The notes below the pieces were generated by a model. The model searched no databases. It saw only the letters and a program-made list of their open reading frames with translations, and was not told the DNA's origin. Below, one piece after another: positions 1 to 7,140 of a stretch of 11,030 nt of DNA. Source of the stretch: Christensenella sp. UBA4636 (lineage in GTDB: Bacteria > Bacillota > Clostridia > Christensenellales > Borkfalkiaceae); NCBI GenBank assembly GCA_002405915.1, contig DHMS01000012.1:1-11030 (forward strand). The letters run 5' to 3'. The translations under genes and the position numbers were made by a program. The number at the start of each line of letters is the position of its first letter. Within the stretch, counting starts at the first letter, position 1.

Positions 1-180
1 GGATTGACAAGCGTGACTATTCCCGATAGCGTGGAAAGCATAGGTGGATATGCGTTCGGTAGTTGCAAAAATCTAAAAAACATATATTACAAAGGAACCG
101 AAGAACAGTGGGCTGCTATAGAAAAAAGTAGAGATTGGGCTATTTATACATATAACTATACCATAATCTACAATGCGTAA
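1..180 (+). CDS. BspA-like leucine-rich-repeat protein, C-terminal fragment
   Basis: The reading frame is open from the first base, encodes 59 residues and stops at 178-180, so only the C-terminus of a larger gene is present. It begins with a typical BspA-type repeat (LTSVTIPDSVESIGGYAF), continues with SCKNLKNIYYKGTEEQW and ends in a short aromatic tail. The repeat followed by a Y-x-G-T-x-x-x-W segment is the usual end of LRR_5/BspA-like proteins, which are generally secreted or surface exposed and are implicated in adhesion or ligand binding. The export signal and other domains lie upstream of the window. No partner gene is evident. Seen directly: the repeat and the stop. Inferred: surface location. 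Confidence 0.85.
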   Translation, partial: GLTSVTIPDSVESIGGYAFGSCKNLKNIYYKGTEEQWAAIEKSRDWAIYTYNYTIIYNA

Positions 181-282
181 AAGCATTTACAATAAAAGCA
201 CAATAGGCGGTGAATTAAAATGTAATACTTGATGAATAAGATAATTTTAAAAGGACAGAAAAGATGAAAAACTAAAACAAGC

Positions 283-308
283 TTCCGTTATAGCCTTAGA
301 TAACGGAA
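283..308 (+). other. Hairpin, 9-bp perfect stem
   Basis: The arms TTCCGTTAT (283-291) and ATAACGGAA (300-308) pair perfectly around an 8-nt loop. Four bases separate it from the terminator hairpin that follows. A minimal open frame, ATG AAA AAC TAA, lies at 264-275 behind AAAGGA, between the LRR gene and this hairpin. The hairpin may be part of the 3' end of the LRR transcript or of a short leader RNA before the 79-aa gene. The sequence does not say which. Confidence 0.45.
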
Positions 309-312
309 TTTG

Positions 313-343
313 AAAAGTGCAAATCTCATTACTGCACTTTTTT
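313..343 (+). terminator. Intrinsic terminator-like hairpin
   Basis: The arms AAAAGTGCA (313-321) and TGCACTTTT (333-341) form a perfect 9-bp stem with an 11-nt loop, ending in a run of six T (338-343). It most likely ends the LRR gene transcript. It sits 28 bases before the start of the 79-aa gene, so it could also act as an attenuator for that gene. Confidence 0.65.
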
Positions 344-371
344 CGTCAAAAAAATTTTATAAGGAGCAATT

Positions 372-611
372 ATGATAAAATTAAGAAATTTAGAAGATGT
401 AAAAGAATACTTAGACTATCTTGCAAAAAAGCCTATTGATAGCTTTGAATGTGAAGAATACTTACCGCTTGAAGAATTCTTTTTTAACGGCGAAAAATAC
501 AATAAAATAGAAAGTGATTGCAGAGCATTTACTTTTAACGAATATATGGACGGTAAAATTTCATTTGAAAAAATGCTGAATGAGATCAAAAAGTATGGAG
601 GAAGTTACTAA
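372..611 (+). CDS. Small protein of unknown function (79 aa)
   Basis: The ATG is preceded by AAGGAG (361-366) at 5-nt spacing, a good ribosome binding site that fixes this start. The product is a soluble, acidic, probably mostly helical protein. It has no signal peptide and no membrane segment. Aromatic residues are frequent (for example the EEFFFNG stretch near residue 35), with two cysteines at about residues 26 and 50. I do not recognise a family. The gene stands alone between two terminator hairpins (313-343 and 675-705), so it is probably monocistronic, although I found no clear sigma-A promoter upstream. Its size and acidity would fit a small immunity or antitoxin-like protein, but nothing in the sequence shows that. 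Confidence 0.7.
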   Translation: MIKLRNLEDVKEYLDYLAKKPIDSFECEEYLPLEEFFFNGEKYNKIESDCRAFTFNEYMDGKISFEKMLNEIKKYGGSY

Positions 612-674
612 ACAGCATTTTTATCCATGCAATAAAAAATTTATTTTATAAAAAATATCGCTACTGTTTTTATC

Positions 675-705
675 CGGGCGGCAAGGGACTTGCCGCTCGT
701 TTTTT
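675..705 (+). terminator. Strong intrinsic terminator after the 79-aa gene
   Basis: An 11-bp GC-rich stem (675-685 with 689-699, one G-T pair) closes on a GGA triloop and is followed by six T (700-705). It lies 63 bases after the stop of the 79-aa gene. A C-rich run at 712-720 follows, with no gene before 854. Confidence 0.85.
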
Positions 706-762
706 ATCTTTCACCCCCCCTACTACCGCCCACCACAGGCACACAAAAAAAGCCGACCCTTG

Positions 763-788
763 AAAAAGAGCCGACTTAGCGATTCGGC
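763..788 (-). terminator. Possible terminator for the minus-strand operon
   Basis: Read on the minus strand, GCCGA (788-784) pairs with TCGGC (774-770) around a 9-nt loop and is followed by a T-run (767-763). A second small dyad, CGGCG/CGCCG (785-789 and 797-801), overlaps it. The stems are short, so this is a weak call. It is supported mainly by its position 66 bases past the stop of the 177-aa gene. Confidence 0.4.
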
Positions 789-853
789 GACAAAAGCGCC
801 GCGACGAAAAATAAAAAGCGTTACTGCCGATTTTTACTTTCGCCAAAAAATAT

Positions 854-1387
854 TTAGTTGTTTTCTTTGTCAGACTTGTTTTGCTTGTGCTTTTCGATGC
901 TCGACATAATAAACGCGCAAACCTTGTCGAGGGATTCGTCGTCTATATCTTCCGAAAGATTGTCAAGAATTACCGACTTAATCTCGTCGCTTCCGCAACC
1001 CTTGTCGAGGATTTTAACGATTATCTCGTCAACCACTTTGTCCAGCTCGTCCGAAAGGACTATGCTTGAAAGAAGTTTTTCGATGTTCGATTTAAGCTCT
1101 TCCTTGTCGGTAAAAGCAAACTTCTTCATAAAAGCGGTCAGAACAGCCGCAACGCCGCCCGCGGTAACGGCTTTGGTCGCCGCGACTTCCGCGCCCTCTT
1201 TCAAAAGAAACGCCGATATGGAAGCAGTTGCCGCCGCGCCGATTATAAATGCCAATCCGAGACAAATTTTAGTTGAGGCTTTGAGAAATCTTTTAAAAAC
1301 AAAAATAATAACGCAAGCGATTCCCGCGCCGATAATGCAGTCGAAGCTGCAATCGGACAACAGTCTGACGATGTTGAATTCCTGCAT
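854..1387 (-). CDS. Small membrane protein of unknown function (177 aa)
   Basis: The ATG at 1387 follows AGGAGGA (1400-1394 on the minus strand) at about 7 nt, a near-consensus ribosome binding site. The N-terminal half is hydrophobic, with likely membrane segments at about residues 17-32, 42-62 and 70-88. The last two are rich in Ala and Gly. Residues 92-177 are charged, helical and acidic, ending in a Lys/Asn-rich tail, and probably lie in the cytoplasm. Four cysteines are present. No family is recognised. It is the second gene after the 29-aa peptide gene, under a consensus sigma-A promoter at 1537-1564, and is divergent from the germination operon. Vegetative expression is therefore likely, and nothing beyond proximity links it to germination. 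Confidence 0.75.
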   Translation of the reverse strand: MQEFNIVRLLSDCSFDCIIGAGIACVIIFVFKRFLKASTKICLGLAFIIGAAATASISAFLLKEGAEVAATKAVTAGGVAAVLTAFMKKFAFTDKEELKSNIEKLLSSIVLSDELDKVVDEIIVKILDKGCGSDEIKSVILDNLSEDIDDESLDKVCAFIMSSIEKHKQNKSDKENN

Positions 1388-1418
1388 TCGCCGTCCTCCT
1401 TTAAAAGGAGAAAAAAAC

Positions 1419-1508
1419 TCAGGAAGATTTGCCGCTCTTCGTTGTTCGAGATATAACGTCCAAACGCCGCAAAAAGCTGTCTTTGAACGGGTATAAAAAG
1501 CTCTTCAT
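1419..1508 (-). CDS. 29-aa basic peptide, first gene of the minus-strand operon
   Basis: This short frame (start 1508, stop 1421-1419) begins MKSFLYPFKD and ends TTKSGKSS. It is preceded by AGGAGGAG, complementary to the 3' end of 16S rRNA, a few bases before the ATG. The leader starts at a perfect TTGACA/TATAAT promoter, with an expected start site near 1530. The peptide is strongly basic (three Arg, four Lys, two Asp) and its first ~20 residues could form an amphipathic helix. The next gene follows after 31 nt with its own ribosome binding site. It may be a functional microprotein or a leader peptide. In size it recalls short amphipathic sporulation peptides, but I see no convincing homology. 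Strong initiation signals are the main support. Confidence 0.55.
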   Translation of the reverse strand: MKSFLYPFKDSFLRRLDVISRTTKSGKSS

Positions 1509-1536
1509 TTTCTCCTCCTTTTCCAAACGCGCATAT

Positions 1537-1564
1537 ATTATACACCCGTTTTTCAATTTGTCAA
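1537..1564 (-). promoter_or_regulatory. Consensus sigma-A promoter for the minus-strand operon
   Basis: On the minus strand a perfect -35 TTGACA (1564-1559) is followed by a 16-nt spacer and a perfect -10 TATAAT (1542-1537). The transcript should start near 1530, just ahead of the AGGAGG and ATG of the 29-aa peptide. It drives the peptide and the 177-aa membrane protein. Confidence 0.85.
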
Positions 1565-1642
1565 GAGGTTAGTCCCGCTTTTTTAGCAAGAGAAGAAAAA
1601 ATTTTTCGAATAAAATAAAAAAAGCGATAAAAACTATTAAGT

Positions 1643-3079
1643 ATGAAGATATCGCCGAGCTTAGAAGTAAACAAAGAAAAATTGAAGAAAATATTTTCGT
1701 CCGATGACGTAGTGTTCGCCGATTATTCCATGAAAGGGAGAGCAATCACGGCGGTGTTCGTGGACTCGTTGACGGACAAAAAGCAACTTTCGCTTTCCGT
1801 CGTCGAGCCGCTCAAAAAGGAGAAAAAATGCCCCGCGGCGCAAAAAGCCTCTACGCTCATTCCGCTTGCCGGCTCGTCGCTTATTCCGACAATCGAGGAT
1901 GCCGAAAGCGAAGTGCTTGCAGGCAAAACCATTATCCTTTTCGACAAATCGCCGTTCGCCTTATCCGTAGACGTTAAAAAATTCGACAGCCGCGCCATAG
2001 CAGAGCCGCCCACTTCGACGGTCGTCAAGGGTCCGCGCGAAGGGTTCACGGAAAACATAAAAACCAACCTGTCGCTCGTTCGGCGCAGAATAAAAAGCAA
2101 ATATTTAAAGGTAGAAAATTTCAAGGCGGGCAGATACACGCAGACGGACATTTCGCTCGTGTATCTCGATTCAATCGCCGAGGATTCGCTCGTAAAAAAA
2201 GTGCGCGAAAAAATAAAAAAGATAGATATCGACGGCATACCCGATTCTTCGTACGTCGCAAAAATAATAACCGACCACAAAACTTCGGTTTTTAAGCAGA
2301 CGGGCGGAACGGAAAAGCCGGATATACTTTGCGCCAAGCTTTTAGAGGGGCGCGTCGGGATAATCGTAGACGGCTCGCCGATAGTCATAACCGCGCCGTA
2401 CGTTTTGTTCGAAGATTTCCAATCCTCGGAAGATTATTATCAAAACAATTACCGTTCGAACATGGCGCGCGTTATTAGGCTCGTGTCGCTTGCAATCGCG
2501 GTAATGTTGCCCGCGGCGTTCGTGTCCGCACAGCTTTTCCATTTGCAGGTTATCCCGCTCAACTTTTTGCTGACGATTGTAAACAGTATTAAAGGCATTC
2601 CCCTTTCGCCGAGCTTCGAAATGTTCTTCACGCTCTTGATTTTCGAAATTTTGAACGAAGCGAGCGTGCGAATGCCCAAGTACGTCGGCATGGCTCTTTC
2701 GATAGTCGGCGCGCTCGTTTTAGGCGACACGGCGGTGCGCGCGGGCATAGTTTCAACGCCGACAATTCTTATAATGGCTCTGTCGGGGATTTGCTTATAC
2801 ACCGTGCCGGAACTCGTCGATTCGATGTCCTTTTTGCGGCTCGTGTACCTTTTAATCGCGGGGTCTATGGGCGCGTACGGGCTTATACTCGTCACCGTGT
2901 TCATAACGATATATTTAACCTCGATGGAAAACTTCGACGTGCCTTTCCTCGCGCCGTTCGCGCCTATGGTAAAGGAAGATTTTAAGGACAGTTTTTATAT
3001 GACTTTCGTGCCGAATATGATAAACCGCCCGTTAACGTTTAAACCGAAAGACAAAGTGAGAATGAAATACGATGAATGA
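1643..3079 (+). CDS. gerAA: GerA-type spore germination receptor, subunit A
   Basis: This is the A subunit of a nutrient germinant receptor, located in the inner membrane of the spore, where A, B and C subunits assemble. At 478 aa it has the family's usual length. Residues 1-270 form the soluble N-terminal domain, including the signature GPREGFTENIKTNLSLVRRR (130-149) and QSSEDYY (260-266). Residues 275-430 hold about five membrane segments, with the conserved FEILNEASVRMP and SIVGALVLGDTAVRAGIVS (about 353-371). The start is set by the family-typical N-terminus SLEVNKEKLKKIF. An in-frame TAA at 1628-1630 excludes a longer form. No Shine-Dalgarno sequence precedes the ATG and no clear sigma-G promoter is visible. 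It overlaps the B gene by 8 nt. Which germinant it senses cannot be read. Confidence 0.95.
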   Translation: MKISPSLEVNKEKLKKIFSSDDVVFADYSMKGRAITAVFVDSLTDKKQLSLSVVEPLKKEKKCPAAQKASTLIPLAGSSLIPTIEDAESEVLAGKTIILFDKSPFALSVDVKKFDSRAIAEPPTSTVVKGPREGFTENIKTNLSLVRRRIKSKYLKVENFKAGRYTQTDISLVYLDSIAEDSLVKKVREKIKKIDIDGIPDSSYVAKIITDHKTSVFKQTGGTEKPDILCAKLLEGRVGIIVDGSPIVITAPYVLFEDFQSSEDYYQNNYRSNMARVIRLVSLAIAVMLPAAFVSAQLFHLQVIPLNFLLTIVNSIKGIPLSPSFEMFFTLLIFEILNEASVRMPKYVGMALSIVGALVLGDTAVRAGIVSTPTILIMALSGICLYTVPELVDSMSFLRLVYLLIAGSMGAYGLILVTVFITIYLTSMENFDVPFLAPFAPMVKEDFKDSFYMTFVPNMINRPLTFKPKDKVRMKYDE

Positions 3080-4166
3080 TTTTAACGTAAGAAACCTTTT
3101 AAAACCGCGGCAGATTTGCTTTGTTTTTCTGGCTTTAACGCCCGTCACAAAGCTCGTAACTTTTCCGTCTTACCTTGCCGAAAGCGCGGGCGGGCAACTT
3201 TGGATTTGCCTTTTAATAAACTTTTTAGCCGATATTCTTCTGCTTGCGCTGATACTTTATATCGGCAAAAGCTTCGGCGACAAGACCTTTTACAACGTGT
3301 CGGAGTCCGCCCTCGGCACGCCTATAACCAAAATCGCATACTCGATATACGCCGTTTACTTCTTTTTAAAAGCTCTTTTGCCGCTTTTGGAACAGAAAAA
3401 CTATATCGAAAACACGCTTTACGAGATAATGCCCGCGGGCATAACGTTTTTTCCGTTCTTCCTCGTAAGCGTGTACGCATGCCTTAAAGGCTTAAAAATT
3501 TTAGGGCGGTGTTGCGACGTGACGATAATAGCAACCGTCATAGGGCTACTCTTTGCGGTCTTTCTCTCCGTCGGCTCGGCGGACTTCTCTTTCTTTATGC
3601 CGATTTTCGAAAAGCCCGCCTATAACCTCGTTAAAACCTCTTTTCACTCTTTGACTTGGTTTGCGGACAGCCTTTACATGCTCTTCTTTTTAGGGCATTT
3701 CCGCCGCGAAAAGCACTCGGAACGGAACGTAATTTTAAGCTATGCGGGCGCGGCGGTTGCGGCAAGCGCGTTCATCGCGGTGTTTTTTGCGGTGTACGGA
3801 CCTATTTCCGGCAGTCAGCCTTTCGCCGTTCCTGCGGCAACCGTTTTCAGCGTAAACGCAACTAACGCCGCTCGGTTCGACTATCTCGCCGTGTTTCTTC
3901 TCTTATTCGCTCAAATGCACGCGATAATTTTGCCTTTGTTTTTATGCACGAAGTGCGTTGAACGCGTTCTCGGCACGAAAAAAGGCTTGTGGGTTGCGAT
4001 AGCTGTGAACGTTTTAGCCGCCGCGGCGATAGTAATATTTTCACATAAAATTTTTGCGTTGCTCGACTTTGCGGAAGACTATCTTTCGTACTTTTTCGCC
4101 TTTACGGCTTTCGTTTTAACGCCCGCGCTTTTAATCGCGGCGAGGTGCAGATATGAAAACGTTTAA
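3072..4166 (+). CDS. gerAB: GerA-type spore germination receptor, subunit B (permease-like)
   Basis: This is the integral membrane B subunit of the germinant receptor, of the spore germination permease family related to amino acid/polyamine/organocation transporters. In studied relatives this subunit contributes the germinant binding site. At 364 aa it matches the usual length, with about ten hydrophobic segments across the chain. The N-terminus PRQICFVFLALTPVTKLVTFP followed by AGGQLW resembles the conserved first two helices of the family. The ATG lies inside the end of the A gene, in a different frame (8-nt overlap), and the stop lies 14 nt inside the C gene, so translational coupling is expected. 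The cytoplasmic tail is short (RCRYENV). Confidence 0.93.
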   Translation: MNDFNVRNLLKPRQICFVFLALTPVTKLVTFPSYLAESAGGQLWICLLINFLADILLLALILYIGKSFGDKTFYNVSESALGTPITKIAYSIYAVYFFLKALLPLLEQKNYIENTLYEIMPAGITFFPFFLVSVYACLKGLKILGRCCDVTIIATVIGLLFAVFLSVGSADFSFFMPIFEKPAYNLVKTSFHSLTWFADSLYMLFFLGHFRREKHSERNVILSYAGAAVAASAFIAVFFAVYGPISGSQPFAVPAATVFSVNATNAARFDYLAVFLLLFAQMHAIILPLFLCTKCVERVLGTKKGLWVAIAVNVLAAAAIVIFSHKIFALLDFAEDYLSYFFAFTAFVLTPALLIAARCRYENV

Positions 4167-5427
4167 GATAAGAATTGCGCTCATTTTAGGCGCGTTGCTC
4201 ACGATATTTTACTTTTCAAGCGATTTCGCGCTTATCGACATCGAAAAAACGGCTATAATCGTCGCGATAGGCATTGACAAGGGCGAAAATTCACGCTACA
4301 AAATAACCGCTCAGATAGCCATTCCGCAAGCGACCGACACAGCTGCCGCAAACGACGACGCTGTCGTGACAGCTGACGGAAACACCGTTATGGAAGGCAT
4401 ACAAAACGTAGGCGCAAAAACAGGTTGGCACCCTAAACTTTCGTTCTGTTCCCTCGTTTTAATCGGCAGAAAAGTCGCCGAAAAGGGCGTTAAAGACATT
4501 ATAGACTACTTTATCGTTTCGGAAAAAGTCCAAAACTCCGCGGTCGTTGCGATGGCGGACGACAAAGCCGGCGAAATTTTACTTTCCAAAACGCCCCTCG
4601 ATGCGATATCGTCTTTCGCCGTTTCAAAAATCGTTTTGAAAAGTCGATGGATGACGAACACCGTGCCTAACGCGAATTTGCGCAAAATCGCCCTTTCCGA
4701 ATACTCCCCGTCGGACAGCTCCTTTATGCCGATAATAAAACCCATAACCGAAGAATCCAAGTCAAAAGAGGGCGGAAGTTCTTCGATAACGGCTTCGACT
4801 CAATCGGGCGGCTCGGAGGGCGGAGGAAGTTCCGGCGGAGGAAGTTCGGGTGGCGGAGGAAGTTCGGGTGGCGGAGGAAGTTCCGGCGGAGGGAGTTCCG
4901 GCGGAGGAAGCGGCGACACGCCGGACAAGGTTTACGACGCTTCTACCCTCGCCCTTTTTTCCGATTTCAAGCTTAAAGGCGAACTTGACCAAGAGTTAAC
5001 GCAGATTTTTAATATGCTGACGGGTCCGTTAGGCGAAAGCTATATTTCGCTCGAAAACGGCGACGAAAAAACTCTCCTCACCCTCTCCAACTGCAAGCGT
5101 TCGATAAAGGTAAACCTTAACGGGAAGCCCACGGTTGAAATTAAACTTTCGTTCAAAGTGGAGGTTTCCGACTCTTCGAAAGGCTACTCTCTCGACAAGC
5201 TAAACCGCCGCGCGGTCGTCGACGAGAACACGATTACAAAAGTCACGGACAAGCTCAACATTCTCTTATTAAAACTTGTCGACAAAGTAAAGGAAAGCGG
5301 CGCGGACGCCCTCTTAATCCGCGATAAAATCTACAAATATTCAAATTCCGAATACCCCGAATTCAAAGACTACCCCTTAGATTCTTTCGACTATCTAACA
5401 ACCGGCGAAGTAAAATCTCTGGATTAA
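4153..5427 (+). CDS. gerAC: GerA-type spore germination receptor, subunit C, atypical (no lipobox)
   Basis: This is the C subunit of the receptor, normally a lipoprotein on the outer face of the inner spore membrane. Assignment rests on gene position and on IEKTAIIVAIGIDKGENSRYK (30-50), which aligns with the family's conserved N-terminal strand after the CWDxRE motif. GAGGTG (4142-4147) supports the ATG. Two things are odd. First, the lipobox cysteine and WDxRE are missing: residues 22-29 read SSDFALID, with Asp24 where the cysteine is expected, so the N-terminal helix (8-21) may be a plain membrane anchor. Second, residues 207-255 are a Gly/Ser-rich linker, which makes the protein 424 aa against roughly 370-400 for the family. 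The C-terminus also seems short. It ends at a strong terminator. Confidence 0.9.
   Translation: MKTFKIRIALILGALLTIFYFSSDFALIDIEKTAIIVAIGIDKGENSRYKITAQIAIPQATDTAAANDDAVVTADGNTVMEGIQNVGAKTGWHPKLSFCSLVLIGRKVAEKGVKDIIDYFIVSEKVQNSAVVAMADDKAGEILLSKTPLDAISSFAVSKIVLKSRWMTNTVPNANLRKIALSEYSPSDSSFMPIIKPITEESKSKEGGSSSITASTQSGGSEGGGSSGGGSSGGGGSSGGGGSSGGGSSGGGSGDTPDKVYDASTLALFSDFKLKGELDQELTQIFNMLTGPLGESYISLENGDEKTLLTLSNCKRSIKVNLNGKPTVEIKLSFKVEVSDSSKGYSLDKLNRRAVVDENTITKVTDKLNILLLKLVDKVKESGADALLIRDKIYKYSNSEYPEFKDYPLDSFDYLTTGEVKSLD
4807..4914 (+). repeat. Gly/Ser-encoding imperfect tandem repeat inside the C-subunit gene
   Basis: Units of the type GGCGGAGGAAGTTC, some with an extra GGT or GGC, repeat about seven times and encode SSGGG or SSGGGG blocks (residues ~219-254). 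The repeat keeps the frame. It separates the N-terminal domain of the germination C subunit from the rest of the protein and is a likely site of slippage-driven length change. Confidence 0.85.
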
Positions 5428-5434
5428 AACGTGC

Positions 5435-5478
5435 AAACAAAGCAGCAATCGGCAAAACGCCGATTGCTGCTTTGTTTT
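5435..5478 (+). terminator. Strong intrinsic terminator of the ger operon
   Basis: A perfect 19-bp stem (5435-5453 with 5459-5477) closes on the 5-nt loop AAAAC and ends in TTTGTTTT. It lies 7 bases after the stop of the germination C gene and separates the ger operon from the cassette region. Confidence 0.9.
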
Positions 5479-5538
5479 GGGGAATATCAGTTTTTATCAC
5501 TAACAAGAACTATTTCTTTGTTTTTGTGTAAAATTCAC

Positions 5539-5567
5539 TTGACTTAAAACTAAAAAAAAAGTATTAT
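5539..5567 (+). promoter_or_regulatory. Sigma-A-type promoter of cassette unit 1
   Basis: A -35 of TTGACT (5539-5544), a 17-nt A-rich spacer and a -10 of TATTAT (5562-5567) lie about 70 bases before A1. A TATAAT overlaps at 5565-5570 but would give a 20-nt spacer. Expected transcript start is about 5573-5577. The -35 is conserved in unit 2. Confidence 0.7.
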
Positions 5568-5571
5568 AATA

Positions 5572-5611
5572 TTGTTGTTACTTGTTAAAAACCGCAAAAC
5601 AGTAAGAACAA
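5572..5611 (+). promoter_or_regulatory. Conserved dyad in the cassette 1 leader
   Basis: TTGTTGTTAC (5572-5581) and GTAAGAACAA (5602-5611) are inverted repeats with one mismatch, 20 nt apart. The dyad and the sequence between its arms recur in unit 2. It sits at or just after the predicted transcript start, so it could be an operator for a dimeric regulator or an mRNA hairpin. Its role is not shown. Confidence 0.4.
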
Positions 5612-5638
5612 AAAACAATTTGCAAAAGTAGCAAAAAA

Positions 5639-6607
5639 ATGAAAAGAAAAACAAAACTCATTAGCTTTTTGCTAATACTCACACTCTCGTTCTGTTGCAT
5701 TATCGCGCCGTACTACGGACAACAGATTTACGCCAAAGCCCTTGAAAACGAGTCAAACGAGGAATTTGATGAATTGTTAGACAATTATTTAACAGGCAAC
5801 GCTATTTCTGATGAATACATAGATGAACAAACTGAAGAAATTACTCAGCAATACATAGAATATGTACATTTTGATGATAACAATGCAAGTAATAGGAAGC
5901 TAATTATAGCCGAAACGCCTATTGATAGGAAATATGGTTCGATAATATACGACGAAGAAACCGATATATCGGAACAAATCGAAAACGAAGAAGACGCATA
6001 TAATATCGCCGTAGTACGAATGATTCATAAAAACGTTGATGCTATGAACGAAATGGTTGACGAAGAGTTAGGGCATATAAACGACGATTACGAATTTGTA
6101 TTCGATGTAACAGACGAATCATATGCACGTTTTAGATGCTATAACTTTAAATTAAGTTGGAATGGTGTATCGTTTAACGGCGACAGTGATGCAGCTATTT
6201 TATTCGGAGGACTCGCCCTTGTTATCCGAGTTATCTTTAATAGCGTAAAAAAAGATTTCCAAAATGCTATAACTGAATTACACAATAAAACGGGAGCTTT
6301 AGAAACAGCTATTAACGTCTCTTTAGAAAGTTTACAAGGTGATACATTTTATCAACTTCTTTCATTTTTTACAAATGATACGGTATATAATTTAGTCAAT
6401 ACTTGCTCATTCTTAATAGAACTTTTCACGGGCTCTGTACTAATAAAAAAAGCAATAAAAATAGTAATAGATCATTTCACTCCAACGCTACTTGATGGCA
6501 TTATCGTTCTTTACCAGGCGCTAAAAAATTATAAAGGCATACAAGTAAAGTTATGTTGGAGATGGTCTTTCCGTGACAGTTTTGGGCTTTCTATAAAGTC
6601 AATATAA
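5639..6607 (+). CDS. A1: secreted protein of unknown function, conserved N-terminus and variable C-terminus (322 aa)
   Basis: The product starts with a clear signal peptide: basic MKRKTK, a hydrophobic core to about residue 24, and AKA (32-34) as a likely signal peptidase I site. Residues 35-160 are strongly acidic and, by eye, nearly 90 percent identical to A2. From about residue 165 onward identity falls to about one third. That C-terminal half has hydrophobic, probably helical segments (about 186-203, 238-296) and an aromatic, basic end containing CWRW. Cys256 and Cys306 are shared with A2 and could form a disulfide. The upstream AAGTAG (5626-5631) is a weakened version of the AAGGAG before A2. 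It is the first gene of cassette 1, followed 17 nt later by B1. No family is recognised. A secreted effector or pore-forming protein is a hypothesis only. Confidence 0.85.
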   Translation: MKRKTKLISFLLILTLSFCCIIAPYYGQQIYAKALENESNEEFDELLDNYLTGNAISDEYIDEQTEEITQQYIEYVHFDDNNASNRKLIIAETPIDRKYGSIIYDEETDISEQIENEEDAYNIAVVRMIHKNVDAMNEMVDEELGHINDDYEFVFDVTDESYARFRCYNFKLSWNGVSFNGDSDAAILFGGLALVIRVIFNSVKKDFQNAITELHNKTGALETAINVSLESLQGDTFYQLLSFFTNDTVYNLVNTCSFLIELFTGSVLIKKAIKIVIDHFTPTLLDGIIVLYQALKNYKGIQVKLCWRWSFRDSFGLSIKSI

Positions 6608-6624
6608 TTTAACCATTTTATTTT

Positions 6625-7131
6625 ATGAAATATTTAATGTTTTTATTAAACTGCGCGGCATTCATATTAGGAATAGCAAACGTAGTATATTCTTGCCGAA
6701 TATTCAAAAGAAGATATCTTAACGCCTTAGGCTCAGTAAATCAAAAGAACGCCACTATTAACTTTGAATGCAATCAATTTACGGCGGGACTAAGAACCTT
6801 AGGGATAAACATACTTCTTGCTGTTATCGGTATCGTTGCCTCTTGGTGTGGCGGACTACTTGAAAAATGGAAAGCAAATCAGATTATACCCCTATATGTA
6901 ATAATCCCCGTAATAGTTTTGATTTGCATTCTTTCCGGCGTTATATACAAAGGAAATATACTCAAACTTAGCAAACCTTATACTATTTCCGGTTTTGAAG
7001 AAAAAGATGAACGTTTCGCCAAAATAACGATGGTTTTAAACGGATTTAGTAACTTTATCGGCTTAACTATAGCCACTTTAGCTTTTCATGCTATAGTGAT
7101 TGCGTACGATTTTATTCTTTTCTTTATGTAA
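6625..7131 (+). CDS. B1: four-helix membrane protein of unknown function (168 aa)
   Basis: This is the first of three 168-aa paralogs (with those at 8846 and 9975), all starting MKYLMFLLNC and ending in YDFIL-x-F-[ML]. Likely membrane segments lie at about residues 3-23, 58-74, 86-106 and 138-166. A basic cluster (KRRY, 28-31) after the first helix suggests that this loop is cytoplasmic. The central part diverges most between copies. The ATG is fixed by conservation, but no Shine-Dalgarno sequence precedes it, so coupling to A1, 17 nt upstream, is likely. C1 follows after 9 nt. The family is unrecognised. An immunity, export or accessory membrane role for the secreted A protein is inferred only from context. 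Confidence 0.85.
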   Translation: MKYLMFLLNCAAFILGIANVVYSCRIFKRRYLNALGSVNQKNATINFECNQFTAGLRTLGINILLAVIGIVASWCGGLLEKWKANQIIPLYVIIPVIVLICILSGVIYKGNILKLSKPYTISGFEEKDERFAKITMVLNGFSNFIGLTIATLAFHAIVIAYDFILFFM

Positions 7132-7140
7132 GGAGAAAAA

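Noticed and set aside
858..1496. 212-aa plus-strand open frame
   Set aside because: It is antisense to the 177-aa gene, is Ser/Arg-rich low-complexity sequence, and has no ribosome binding site. It is a shadow frame.
1243..1545. 100-aa minus-strand open frame starting MYNICAFGKG
   Set aside because: Its ATG lies upstream of the transcript start expected from the TATAAT at 1542-1537, and it overlaps the better-supported 29-aa and 177-aa genes in another frame.
1586..1615. Possible sigma-G promoter before the ger operon (GCAAG, 18 nt, AATAAAA)
   Set aside because: The match to the known consensus is poor in both hexamers, and the A/T-rich sequence makes chance matches likely.
1723..2388. 221-aa minus-strand open frame within the germination A gene
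   Set aside because: It lies wholly opposite a gene with clear family signatures and has no independent support.
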